A DNA stretch of 64,000 bases from Xenorhabdus mauleonii (lineage in GTDB: Bacteria; Pseudomonadota; Gammaproteobacteria; Enterobacterales; Enterobacteriaceae). Below, one piece after another: positions 27,898-36,726 of this stretch (positions are counted from its first letter, which is position 1; each line of letters begins with the position of its first letter). Location of the stretch: NCBI RefSeq assembly GCF_900113945.1, contig NZ_FORG01000002.1, positions 124,001 through 188,000 of the forward strand. The letters run 5' to 3'. The position numbers and the translations under genes were made by a program. The notes beneath the pieces are model-generated. The model did no database searches, was not told where the DNA came from, and saw only the letters and a program-made list of their open reading frames with translations.

Positions 27898-28929
27898 TTA
27901 AGAGAAAAGAGGTGCAAAGCGTACCGAATCGCCATCATTCACCTGAAGTGCGTCCATTTCTTCGGGAGTCAGCCGAAGTTCATCACTTTCCAATGGTTCA
28001 GGGATCTTTAGAAGAAGTGCCTTAAATTCCTGAAAATGCAGGTTAGAAACGATGCACTCGACTCCCTCTTGGGTGCGGGAGACATGCGTGCTCTTTTTGA
28101 CCTGTGCAAGCCGGCTGGCTTTAATGGTACGAACGTTGTCTATTTCCGCATCCAGAATGGCGCCGGCATCAAAAATATCGACTGCATCGTGATAGGCGAA
28201 CCCTTCTTTTTCCAGAATGATTCGAGCCGGTATGGTTTTTTCATGCACCTGCCCGATAGACTGGCGAGCTTCCTCTGACAACAAAGGGACATAAATTGGG
28301 TGGAATGGCATCAGTTCAGCAATAAATGTTTTGGAACCGATGCCAGTCAAATAATCCGCTTCTGAGAAAGGCACGTTGAAAAAGTGTTGCCCAAGGGAAT
28401 TCCAGAATGGGGATTCCCCCTGTTTATCCACAACACCGCGCATTTCCGCAAAAATGGATTTTGGGAACAGGTGCCTGAACGCGGAAATAAACAAAAAACG
28501 ACTTCTGGAAAGGAAGATGCCATTGCGTCCCCCTTGGTAATCGGAATCAAGGAACAACGTACAAAGTTCACTGCATCCGGTAAAATCTTGCCCGACAATC
28601 AGCGTTTCAAACGAGTTATAAACCCCCAGCTCACGGGAGGCTCGCACTGATTTGTGCACGCGAAAATTGTAGAAAGGCTCTTCCAGCCCGACCGCAACCT
28701 CCAGTGCACTGACACCAACAACACGATGCTTTTCCGTGTCTTCCAGAGTAAACAAAAACCCTTGTTGTGCTCGTCCCTTGGCATCGTTGAAAGAATCAAT
28801 GCTGCGTGAAATCCGTGCTGCCAGAACATCCTGATTATTTGGTAACGTCGTCAGGCCAACACCAGCACGGGACGAAAGATTAAGGATATCGCCTAAATCT
28901 TCATGTTGAACGGATCTAAATAGCATCAT
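27898..28929 (-). CDS. astA: Arginine N-succinyltransferase
   Basis: 343 residues beginning MMLFRSVQHEDLGDILNLSSRAGVGLTTLP, the typical AstA start, with the family segments DYQGGRNGIFLSRSRFLFI and FAEMRGVVDKQGESPFWNSLG. Transfers succinyl from succinyl-CoA to arginine, the committed step. AGGTGAT precedes two adjacent ATGs (28929, 28926); either could be used. 20 nt after astC. Confidence 0.95.
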   Translation of the reverse strand: MMLFRSVQHEDLGDILNLSSRAGVGLTTLPNNQDVLAARISRSIDSFNDAKGRAQQGFLFTLEDTEKHRVVGVSALEVAVGLEEPFYNFRVHKSVRASRELGVYNSFETLIVGQDFTGCSELCTLFLDSDYQGGRNGIFLSRSRFLFISAFRHLFPKSIFAEMRGVVDKQGESPFWNSLGQHFFNVPFSEADYLTGIGSKTFIAELMPFHPIYVPLLSEEARQSIGQVHEKTIPARIILEKEGFAYHDAVDIFDAGAILDAEIDNVRTIKASRLAQVKKSTHVSRTQEGVECIVSNLHFQEFKALLLKIPEPLESDELRLTPEEMDALQVNDGDSVRFAPLFS

Positions 28930-28949
28930 GATATCACCTCAAATCAGCT

Positions 28950-30161
28950 TTATTCCTGTACAAATCGCTTGAGGGCGTTTTCCAAGCGCATGAAGCCATC
29001 ATCGATATCTTGCTGTCCGATGTTTAATGCTGGAGCAAAACGCAATACATTCGGGCCGGCTATCAATGCAATCAATCCCTCTTCTGCCGCGAGATTAGTC
29101 AGTGTTTTCGCCTTGCCTTGGTATTTTTCAAGCAGTTCAGCCCCCAGCAGCAACCCTTTGCCACGTATTTCACTGAATACCTGATAGCGTTGATTGAGTT
29201 CGGTCATGCGGCGGATATATTCTTGGTGACGCTCTTTCACCCCTGCCAAAAATTCCGGCTGGTTCACCAGTTCAACAACTTTATTGGCTACGGCTGCAGC
29301 CAGTGGGTTACCCCCGAATGTGGTGCCATGAGTCCCCGGTTGGAAAGCGTCAGCGATATTATTTGTGGTTAGCATAACGCCGACCGGAAAACCGCCGCCA
29401 AGGCCTTTTGCACTGGTCAGGATATCGGGTTTGACGCCTGTTTCTTCATAGGCATACAAATACCCGGTTCTGCCGATACCGGTCTGGATTTCATCAAAAA
29501 TCAACACGGCCTGATGCTGGTCACACAATTCTCTCAATGCCTGCAAAAATGCAGGATCAGCCGGAATAACACCGCCTTCACCGATAATGGGTTCAACAAT
29601 CACGGCGCAGGTTTTATCAGAGATATGAGATTTGATAGCGTCAATATCATTGAATGGAAGGTGGCTAATTTCTTGTGGCAGTGGGGCAAAGTCCTGAGAA
29701 TATTTCGGTTGACCACCAACAGTCACTGTAAATAATGTTCGACCATGGAAGGAGTTTTCAAATGAAATAATTTCGTTCTTATGGCTGCCATATTTATCCA
29801 ATGCATACTTTCTGGCAATTTTTAATGCAGCTTCATTCGCCTCAGCGCCGGAGTTACAGAAGAAAACCTTATCCGCAAATGTATTTTCAACCAGTGCTTT
29901 TGCTAATTTCAAGACAGGTTCATTAGTGTAACCGTTACCAATATGCCATATATTTTCCATTTGCTGACTTAATGCATTCTTTAATTCATCATTGGCATGA
30001 CCTAATGAATTAACGGCGATCCCGCCTGCAAAATCAACGTACTCCTTACCATCCTGATCCCATACACGCGAGCCTTTTGCCTTGACCGGGATAAATTTTG
30101 CTGGTGAAAAACAAGGAACCATATACTGGTCAAACCAACTTCTTTGGATCGTGTTTGGCAT
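28950..30161 (-). CDS. astC: Succinylornithine / acetylornithine aminotransferase
   Basis: 403 residues, class-III PLP aminotransferase: [52 protein letters not shown] with the PLP-contact Asp, and the PLP lysine in [13 protein letters not shown]. First gene of astCADBE; AstC and ArgD are interchangeable in vitro, so context (astA-astD-astB-astE follow) decides the name. GAGGA lies 7 nt before the ATG. Confidence 0.94.
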   Translation of the reverse strand: MPNTIQRSWFDQYMVPCFSPAKFIPVKAKGSRVWDQDGKEYVDFAGGIAVNSLGHANDELKNALSQQMENIWHIGNGYTNEPVLKLAKALVENTFADKVFFCNSGAEANEAALKIARKYALDKYGSHKNEIISFENSFHGRTLFTVTVGGQPKYSQDFAPLPQEISHLPFNDIDAIKSHISDKTCAVIVEPIIGEGGVIPADPAFLQALRELCDQHQAVLIFDEIQTGIGRTGYLYAYEETGVKPDILTSAKGLGGGFPVGVMLTTNNIADAFQPGTHGTTFGGNPLAAAVANKVVELVNQPEFLAGVKERHQEYIRRMTELNQRYQVFSEIRGKGLLLGAELLEKYQGKAKTLTNLAAEEGLIALIAGPNVLRFAPALNIGQQDIDDGFMRLENALKRFVQE

Positions 30162-31332
30162 TTGCTTATCCTCAAATAATAGGAGGAAAAAGAAAAATAA
30201 ACTTATATATCATTGAATGTAATTTTTAATTAATAGATTCATTTAAATTATCTATTACTGTTTCTGCTATTTAAAAAAACAATCCAATTCTTTAAAAAAC
30301 ACATGTATTTAAAACCACATGTTTTAAAAGTTAGTTTTTCGGTCTCAATGACATTTTCGGAATATCTTTCTTATCCTTTTTGATTAGTATTTAATCTCAT
30401 AATCTCCGTGGAATTTAACAATGTCAACACAATAAAATCACAACAGATTTACTTTATGATGTTTTTCACAATTTAAAAAATTTACCTTATTTTCAATTTA
30501 TGCATTATTTATGCATAAAAAAATAAACAAATATAAGTATGGAATTGAAGATAATGAAGGCGGGCAAATATTGTTCAATAATTATTCATGATTTTGACTG
30601 TAATTTATACCCATCTTATAAAAAATATATTTGCAATTAGCAACTTTCGCTCTATACATCAAAAATAGTTTTTATAATCAAAAGGTTAATCAAATTATTT
30701 TACTTTTATAATTAATAAAAACGCCTAAATCATGTTACAGAACCATTTGGTTTTTAGTGGGTTCTTCTTGTTTTCTTTAGCAAATCCTCATCACATCGTA
30801 AGTGAGCTGTAAGTAAAGAGTATGTTGTTCACAAAAAAGCACACTGAGGTACGCTTTCCTGCAAAGTGAACCTTCCCTGCAAAACCCTCTCGATGATCAA
30901 CAGAACAACGATCAACAGAACAATGATCAATAGAACGGCCAACGGCAAATGGAACGACTGTCAGGAAGTTTTCCGAGTATTTATTGACAATATTTATATT
31001 AATTACTCAAATCATAGATAGATTATGTATTTCTTGCTCCTTTTAACATTGCAATCTAAATACAAAGAAATACATTCTTTATATTAACCTCATATTTCTA
31101 ACAAATAATATTGCTTATTAAAAAATATCATGCCATGAAGTTAATCACCGAAATTAATTAAAGTAACTCTTTAGATTGTCTAACGATTTTTTATCACAAT
31201 AATATTTATTAATATCACCATGATATAAATCACTCTTGCAGTTTCATAAGAAAAAAACAACTATAGTGAATTGTGTAGACAGATATATGAATTTTCATAT
31301 TAATTATAACCTTCGACAATGGCTTGTTTTTT
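30162..31332. other. Long intergenic region between astC and paxT
   Basis: About 1170 nt, strongly AT-rich, between divergent genes; no coding frame is convincing. It should hold the ast and paxT promoters. I see a palindromic TGCAT..ATGCA pair at 30500-30516 that loosely recalls an ArgR box but has one extra spacer base, and a half-site-like ATTATTCA near 30581-30588. The 15-bp direct repeats at 30895-30939 are listed separately. No confident sigma-54 promoter was found. Confidence 0.5.
30895..30939. repeat. Three 15-bp direct repeats, each starting with GATC
   Basis: Units GATCAACAGAACAAC (30895), GATCAACAGAACAAT (30910) and GATCAATAGAACGGC (30925) follow each other without spacers. Each begins with a Dam site, so three GATC sites are phased exactly 15 bp apart about 400 nt upstream of paxT. 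Confidence 0.85.
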
Positions 31333-32958
31333 ATGACTCTAATAGCTTATTTATATCGTCAATCTTGGATATTATTGCTTGTATCGACAATAAGCGCATT
31401 AATTAGTGGATTTGCCGGTGCTGCGATAGTAGGAATGATCAGCCAAGGAGTTACAGAGACAATAAATCTGACAGGATTCCTGTGGATATTTTTTGGCATC
31501 TGTTTTATTTTTTTTATTACTAAAACCGTATCAGAAATCACATTATCTCATTTAGCTCAAGCTACCATTTTTTCATTGCGCTTGAGTTTAAGTAATAAAA
31601 TTTTACGTGCCCCACTCAAAAAACTACAGAAACTTGGGCGACATGGATTATTGGCGGTCTTAACCAAAGACGTTGATGTATTCGTACACTCTTTTATGTT
31701 GGCTCCCAGTGTCTTCGGGAATATCACACTGATATTGGCCTGTTTTAGTTATTTAGCCTGGATATCCTGGCAATTGTTTGTCATTCTGGCTGTACTCAGC
31801 CTGTCTTTAATGTACTTATTCTATTTGTGGGAAAAATACCCACTGCGTCTGATGACACAGATGCGTGATCAAGTAGACAAAATCTACCTGAATTTCCAAA
31901 GCCTGATTGATGGCAGCAAAGAGCTGCAACTCAATAAACAAAAAGGCAATCTTTTTGTTGAGAAAGTTATCGCACCTGCGGCGAAAGTATTCCAAAAAAT
32001 CTGCGTTAAAGCGAATTCGAGTTATGCATGGGTTCTTAATGCCAGTTCTGTCGCGTTCTATATCATCATTGGTGTAATAATCTTTATCGTTCCTATTTGG
32101 CTTCCTCAAGAACCATCCACCTTATTCACGGTTTCATTGCTTGTTCTTTTTCTGTCCGGCCCTATATCTGAAGTTATCGGTGCAATTCCAGAGCTGAGAG
32201 AAGCTGAAGTCTCATTGAATAAAATGCGCCGCCTTGACAGTGAGCTGGAAGAAGCCTTGTCCAAGCAGATTGAAGGCCCTTGCCCATTCAGTAAGCATCA
32301 GCCTGTCACTCTTGAGCTGAGTAACGTCGTCCACCATTACACAACCGATAGAGAAGATCGCCAGTTCGCACTCGGCCCGCTGAGTCTGAAGATATCACAA
32401 GGCGAAATTGTCTTTATTGTCGGGGGTAACGGCAGTGGTAAAACAACCCTTGCAATGTTGCTTGTGGGTTTGTTTGAACAAGAATCAGGATCTGTTTTGC
32501 TCAATGGTGTTCCTGTAACGTCAGAGAATAACGAGCACTACCGCCAATATTTTTCTGCTGTTTTTTCTGATTATCATCTCTTTGAACAATTGCTCAACAG
32601 CGATAAAGATGTTACCGAAAAAGCAACGCATTATATTGAATCACTCAATATGGGGCATAAAGTAAAAATTGTTGATGGTGGTTTCTCTACAACCAACCTC
32701 TCCGCAGGTCAACGGAAACGACTGGCGCTGGTTTCAGCTTATTTGGAAGACCGTCCTTTTTATCTGTTTGATGAATGGGCAGCCGACCAAGATCCCGTAT
32801 TCAAACGCCTGTTCTACACAGAGTTGTTGCCTGAATTAAAATCCAAAGGCAAGACTGTCATAGTTATCAGTCATGATGACGCTTACTTTGATATTGCCGA
32901 CCGGGTCATTAAACTGGAAGATGGAAATATCAAAGAAATAAATAATAAAATTCATTAA
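31333..32958 (+). CDS. paxT: PaxT: cyclic peptide ABC exporter (SyrD/PvdE type)
   Basis: 541 residues from the ATG at 31333; a TTG at 31324 is in frame, but no good ribosome site supports either. The N-terminal ~290 residues carry about six hydrophobic segments. The nucleotide-binding domain shows Walker A GGNGSGKTTL (about residue 363), signature NLSAGQRKRLAL, Walker B FYLFDEWAADQDP and the switch His in VIVISHDDAY. This one-piece half-transporter architecture is that of the cyclic-peptide exporter family (SyrD, PvdE), and its place before the NRPS operon matches PaxT. It should form an inner-membrane homodimer moving the lipopeptide to the periplasm. A terminator follows, so it is a separate transcription unit from paxABC. 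Confidence 0.9.
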   Translation: MTLIAYLYRQSWILLLVSTISALISGFAGAAIVGMISQGVTETINLTGFLWIFFGICFIFFITKTVSEITLSHLAQATIFSLRLSLSNKILRAPLKKLQKLGRHGLLAVLTKDVDVFVHSFMLAPSVFGNITLILACFSYLAWISWQLFVILAVLSLSLMYLFYLWEKYPLRLMTQMRDQVDKIYLNFQSLIDGSKELQLNKQKGNLFVEKVIAPAAKVFQKICVKANSSYAWVLNASSVAFYIIIGVIIFIVPIWLPQEPSTLFTVSLLVLFLSGPISEVIGAIPELREAEVSLNKMRRLDSELEEALSKQIEGPCPFSKHQPVTLELSNVVHHYTTDREDRQFALGPLSLKISQGEIVFIVGGNGSGKTTLAMLLVGLFEQESGSVLLNGVPVTSENNEHYRQYFSAVFSDYHLFEQLLNSDKDVTEKATHYIESLNMGHKVKIVDGGFSTTNLSAGQRKRLALVSAYLEDRPFYLFDEWAADQDPVFKRLFYTELLPELKSKGKTVIVISHDDAYFDIADRVIKLEDGNIKEINNKIH

Positions 32959-32988
32959 GCCATTTAGATAAATATGAATCTCATTATA

Positions 32989-33012
32989 AAGAGCCTAATA
33001 ACTTAGGCTCTT
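32989..33012 (+). terminator. Terminator after paxT
   Basis: Perfect 10-bp stem AAGAGCCTAA / TTAGGCTCTT with a TAAC loop, followed by ATTTAGCTTT. Confidence 0.7.
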
Positions 33013-33449
33013 ATTTAGCTTTATGCATTCAATGAGCTTCAAATTATTAAATAAATAAAAATCATTATACATAATAAAATTTAGCATGCAGAACCTATAA
33101 TAAAATTAGATACGTTAGAAAAGCATTATTAGAAATGTGAAATAAAAAAATTTAATGTAAAATTATCTAATACCTGAAAGGAATTGAGTGCCTTATTGAA
33201 AATGAGACTGTTCTTTTTTATTAGAATGGTCAGCTATTTTTATGTCACTTATTTTGGATGTGTTCATATAAACGAGTATAGATACTTTTTCTAACAGAGC
33301 CTTTACAAATAGAAAAATTACTAACGGGAATAGATGCAAATCTATTTCAGGGCGTTAGCTTTTCATTCGTTTCAGCTCAAGTGTGATTTTTTGTTTTATC
33401 AGTTCTCATGTTTTTATTTTTAATGTACCCATAAAAAGGGAGCTATAGA
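33013..33449. other. paxA upstream/leader region
   Basis: About 437 nt without a gene between the paxT terminator and paxA; it must hold the paxABC promoter. A small hairpin AATAGAT / ATCTATT lies at about 33328-33346. AAGGGAG at 33436-33442 is the paxA ribosome site, 7 nt before the ATG. No operator recognised with confidence. Confidence 0.5.
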
Positions 33450-36400
33450 ATGAATTACCCTGACCAATTGAAATCATTCCCTTTATCGGAAGCGCAAAGC
33501 AGCCGCTGGTTTCAATATCAAATTGATCCTAACAAACGCGGTCAAAATAATAGTGCATTTTGTGCCCGCATTAAAGGCTTAACCGCCGAACAGTTAGAAA
33601 ACGCACTCAATGTATTGCTGCAAAGGCATCCGTTGCTGCGGGCGAGTTTTGGCATCTATAACGGTGAACTGGGCTACTGCATTGCAGACGACTGCAAAAT
33701 CACACTTACGATACACGATGCTCAGCATCTCAGCGAAGAAGCGCTCCAGAAACAGGTTCAGGATGATTGCTGGCATTCTTTTGATTTATCCCATCCATTG
33801 CGGGTTTATGCCAGTTGGTATCAATGCAGCCCACAAGAAAGTGTCATGATGGTGACATTTGATCATCTGGCTGTCGATGGCTGGTCTTACTGGATATTGT
33901 TGGATGAGCTTGGTGCTCTGCTCTCTGGGGGATCTCTGGAGCCTGTACCTGAAAACAGCTATCACGATTATGTAGAATGGCAACAAAAATGGTTAAAAAG
34001 TGCCGGCGCCAAAAAACAACAACAGTTCTGGCAAAATGCATTGGCGGGCAATTTAGCGGTATCACAGTGGCCTGCTAAAAACGGGACTTCCACCGCTCGC
34101 GGGAAGGTTTCTTTATATAAAAAAATCCCTTCTTCCCTGGTGAGCAAATTGCGGGATTTGGCCCCAAAATATGACAACAGCCTGTTTGCCATTTTTTTGG
34201 CTGCCTACCAAGTTCTTCTCCATCGTTATACCGAACAAGATGACGTCATTATCGGCTCTATCATGCCGGGACGCGGTCGCGCCCGCTGGGGAAAACTGGT
34301 CGGTGAGTTTATCAATCCGGTCGCTTTGCGTAGCCAAATTGATGGCGAAATGCCGGTGCAAGAACATATCTCACTGGCAGCGAAAACTATCCGCCAAGGT
34401 ATTGAGAATCAAAAATACCCATTCTCCAGAGTACTGGAACAACTGCAGTTACAACGCAACGCTGAAGTGCCTCCGGTTTTCCAGAACGCCATTATTTTCC
34501 AGAAAGCCAGATACATTGACGACCTGCCTACCCTTTGGATGGCAGAAGATGATTCGGTAACAATAAAATGGGGCAACGCTGAACTGCGGCCTTTCCCTTA
34601 TCCTCATTACGCCGATATTCCTGTTCCATTGACTATCAATGTATTGGAAGCCAATGAGCAGATCCGCTACTCCTTTTATTATGATACCGCAGTATTTGAT
34701 GATGAATTCATCAGCCAGCTAATGCAAAATTTCTTGAATCTGCTGGAAGCAATGACAAATGATGAGCAGCAATCAGTTAATCGTTTGCCTTTGATGGATG
34801 AACAGGCACGCCAGCAAGTCCTCCATGATTTCAATGACACATACAAACCTTTCCCGCAACACGCGCTGATCCACCAATTTATCGAGCAACAAGTAGAGCG
34901 CAGCCCTGCGGCCACGGCCCTGCTTTGTGGTGATGTACAACTCAGTTACCTGGAATTGAACCAGCGGGCCAACCAACTCGCCCGCGCCCTCATCGAGGCA
35001 GGTGTTCATCCTGATGACAGGGTTGCCATTTGCATGGAGCGCAGCTTGGATATGGTCATTTGCCTGCTCGGCATTTTAAAGGCAGGTGCCGCTTATGTAC
35101 CGCTCGATCCTGAATACCCGACTGACAGACTTGCCTATATCCTGTCAGACAGTGAACCCGTAATAGTATTGTCTCATCACGGCTTGCAGGAAAAATTGCC
35201 CGCTACCGACATTCCTGTCTGGATTCTGGATACCCCAGCGGTGCAGGACAACCTGAGGCGTTTATCTGGTGATAATCTGGATGCTGCTCAATTAGGGCTG
35301 TCCTCCCGCCATTTGGCTTATGTGCTCTATACTTCCGGTTCTACCGGCCTCCCCAAAGGGGTTATGAATGAGCACCGTGGTGTTGTGAACCGTTTGCTCT
35401 GGGCGCAGGATACTTATCAATTAACCGCGCAAGACAAAGTGTTGCAAAAAACACCGTTCAGTTTCGATGTCTCCGTCTGGGAATTCTTCCTGCCCCTGAT
35501 GTTTGGCGCCCAGTTGGTGATGGCTCGTCCCGGCGGGCACAAAGAGCCGGATTATTTACTGGAAGAGATCGAAAACCGTGGCATTACCACGCTTCATTTT
35601 GTTCCTTCCATGCTGCAAAGTTTCCTTCATTATGCTCCTGCCGGCCGTTGCCGTTCCCTGCGACAGATTTTATGCAGCGGCGAAGCGCTGCCTTATACCT
35701 TGCAACAACAGTGTCTGGCTCAGTTGCCCCACAGTGAGTTACATAATTTATATGGGCCAACCGAAGCCGCCATTGATGTTACCGCTTGGCGGTGTGTCCC
35801 AGACAGCTATATCGGGCAAGTGCCGATTGGCTACCCCATTTCCAACATTCAAATCTATATTCTCGACTCACTCGGGCAGCCTGTTCCAGTGGGAATTGCC
35901 GGTGAGATCCACATCGGCGGAGTCGGTGTCGCCCGCGGTTATCTGAATCTGCCCGAACTGACCGCCGAGCGCTTTATTGCCGATCCATTCAGCGCAGATC
36001 CGCAAGCCCGTCTGTACAAAACCGGCGATCTGGGGCGCTGGCTGCCGAATGGCAGCATTGCCTATCTGGGGCGCAATGATTTTCAGGTCAAGATTCGCGG
36101 ATTGCGCATTGAATTGGGTGAGATTGAAACTCGCCTGACCGAATGTGCCGATGTGCGTGAAGCGGTTGTTATTGCGCGGGAAAATGAAGCGGGAGACAAA
36201 CGGCTGGTCGCTTATCTTATTCCCAATCCTGGTTGCACACTGAATATCTCCCAGTTGCGTGAGCAATTGAGCAAGCATCTTGCTGATTACATGATACCGA
36301 GTGCATTTATGATGATGGATGCATTCCCCCTCTCCCCGAATGGCAAACTCGACCGTAAAGCGTTGCCGGCTCCTAATCATGCCGCAATGTCCACCCAAGA

Positions 36401-36689
36401 ATATGCAGCTCCGGAAAGCGAGACAGAAGAGCAACTGGCCGCCATCTGGCAATCATTGCTGGGTCTGGATCGGATCAGCCGCTATGACAATTTCTTCGAA
36501 CTCGGCGGTCATTCATTGTTGATCTTACAGTTGCAGGCTCAGATCCAAGAAACCTTTGATGTTGAACTCTCCATTCATCAGCTGTTTGCACATCCAACCC
36601 TCTGTCAGCTTGAAGAATGCATTATTGACTCTCTATTGCAGCAATTTGATTCAGAGTCTCTGCAAGATATCTATAAATCAAATAGTTAG
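33450..36689 (+). CDS. paxA: PaxA: NRPS loading module, C(starter)-A-T
   Basis: 1079 residues, one module. The condensation domain (residues ~8-445) lies at the very start of the assembly line, so it should be a starter domain that attaches a fatty acyl group to residue 1. Its active-site motif is DHLAVDG (138-144): the first His of HHxxxDG is Asp, while the catalytic second His and DG remain. The adenylation domain (YTSGSTG at 627) has specificity residues that read as D-V-W-H-L-S-L-I-D, a serine-type code. The thiolation serine is in LGGHS (S1022). The last ~30 residues (LQDIYKSNS end) should be a docking segment to PaxB. It starts the three-gene pax operon; paxB follows after 22-37 nt. Which residue is loaded in vivo should be settled from the product. 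Confidence 0.93.
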   Translation: MNYPDQLKSFPLSEAQSSRWFQYQIDPNKRGQNNSAFCARIKGLTAEQLENALNVLLQRHPLLRASFGIYNGELGYCIADDCKITLTIHDAQHLSEEALQKQVQDDCWHSFDLSHPLRVYASWYQCSPQESVMMVTFDHLAVDGWSYWILLDELGALLSGGSLEPVPENSYHDYVEWQQKWLKSAGAKKQQQFWQNALAGNLAVSQWPAKNGTSTARGKVSLYKKIPSSLVSKLRDLAPKYDNSLFAIFLAAYQVLLHRYTEQDDVIIGSIMPGRGRARWGKLVGEFINPVALRSQIDGEMPVQEHISLAAKTIRQGIENQKYPFSRVLEQLQLQRNAEVPPVFQNAIIFQKARYIDDLPTLWMAEDDSVTIKWGNAELRPFPYPHYADIPVPLTINVLEANEQIRYSFYYDTAVFDDEFISQLMQNFLNLLEAMTNDEQQSVNRLPLMDEQARQQVLHDFNDTYKPFPQHALIHQFIEQQVERSPAATALLCGDVQLSYLELNQRANQLARALIEAGVHPDDRVAICMERSLDMVICLLGILKAGAAYVPLDPEYPTDRLAYILSDSEPVIVLSHHGLQEKLPATDIPVWILDTPAVQDNLRRLSGDNLDAAQLGLSSRHLAYVLYTSGSTGLPKGVMNEHRGVVNRLLWAQDTYQLTAQDKVLQKTPFSFDVSVWEFFLPLMFGAQLVMARPGGHKEPDYLLEEIENRGITTLHFVPSMLQSFLHYAPAGRCRSLRQILCSGEALPYTLQQQCLAQLPHSELHNLYGPTEAAIDVTAWRCVPDSYIGQVPIGYPISNIQIYILDSLGQPVPVGIAGEIHIGGVGVARGYLNLPELTAERFIADPFSADPQARLYKTGDLGRWLPNGSIAYLGRNDFQVKIRGLRIELGEIETRLTECADVREAVVIARENEAGDKRLVAYLIPNPGCTLNISQLREQLSKHLADYMIPSAFMMMDAFPLSPNGKLDRKALPAPNHAAMSTQEYAAPESETEEQLAAIWQSLLGLDRISRYDNFFELGGHSLLILQLQAQIQETFDVELSIHQLFAHPTLCQLEECIIDSLLQQFDSESLQDIYKSNS

Positions 36690-36726
36690 TTTTTTTACTT
36701 TTTTGTTTTAAATGGTGATCAATAAA

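Noticed and set aside
30500-30516. Possible ArgR box upstream of astC
   Set aside because: Half-sites fit loosely but the spacing is one base too long, and it is about 340 nt from astC; noted only in the intergenic entry.
30895-30939. CRISPR-like array
   Set aside because: Three 15-bp units without spacers and with no cas genes; this is a simple tandem repeat.
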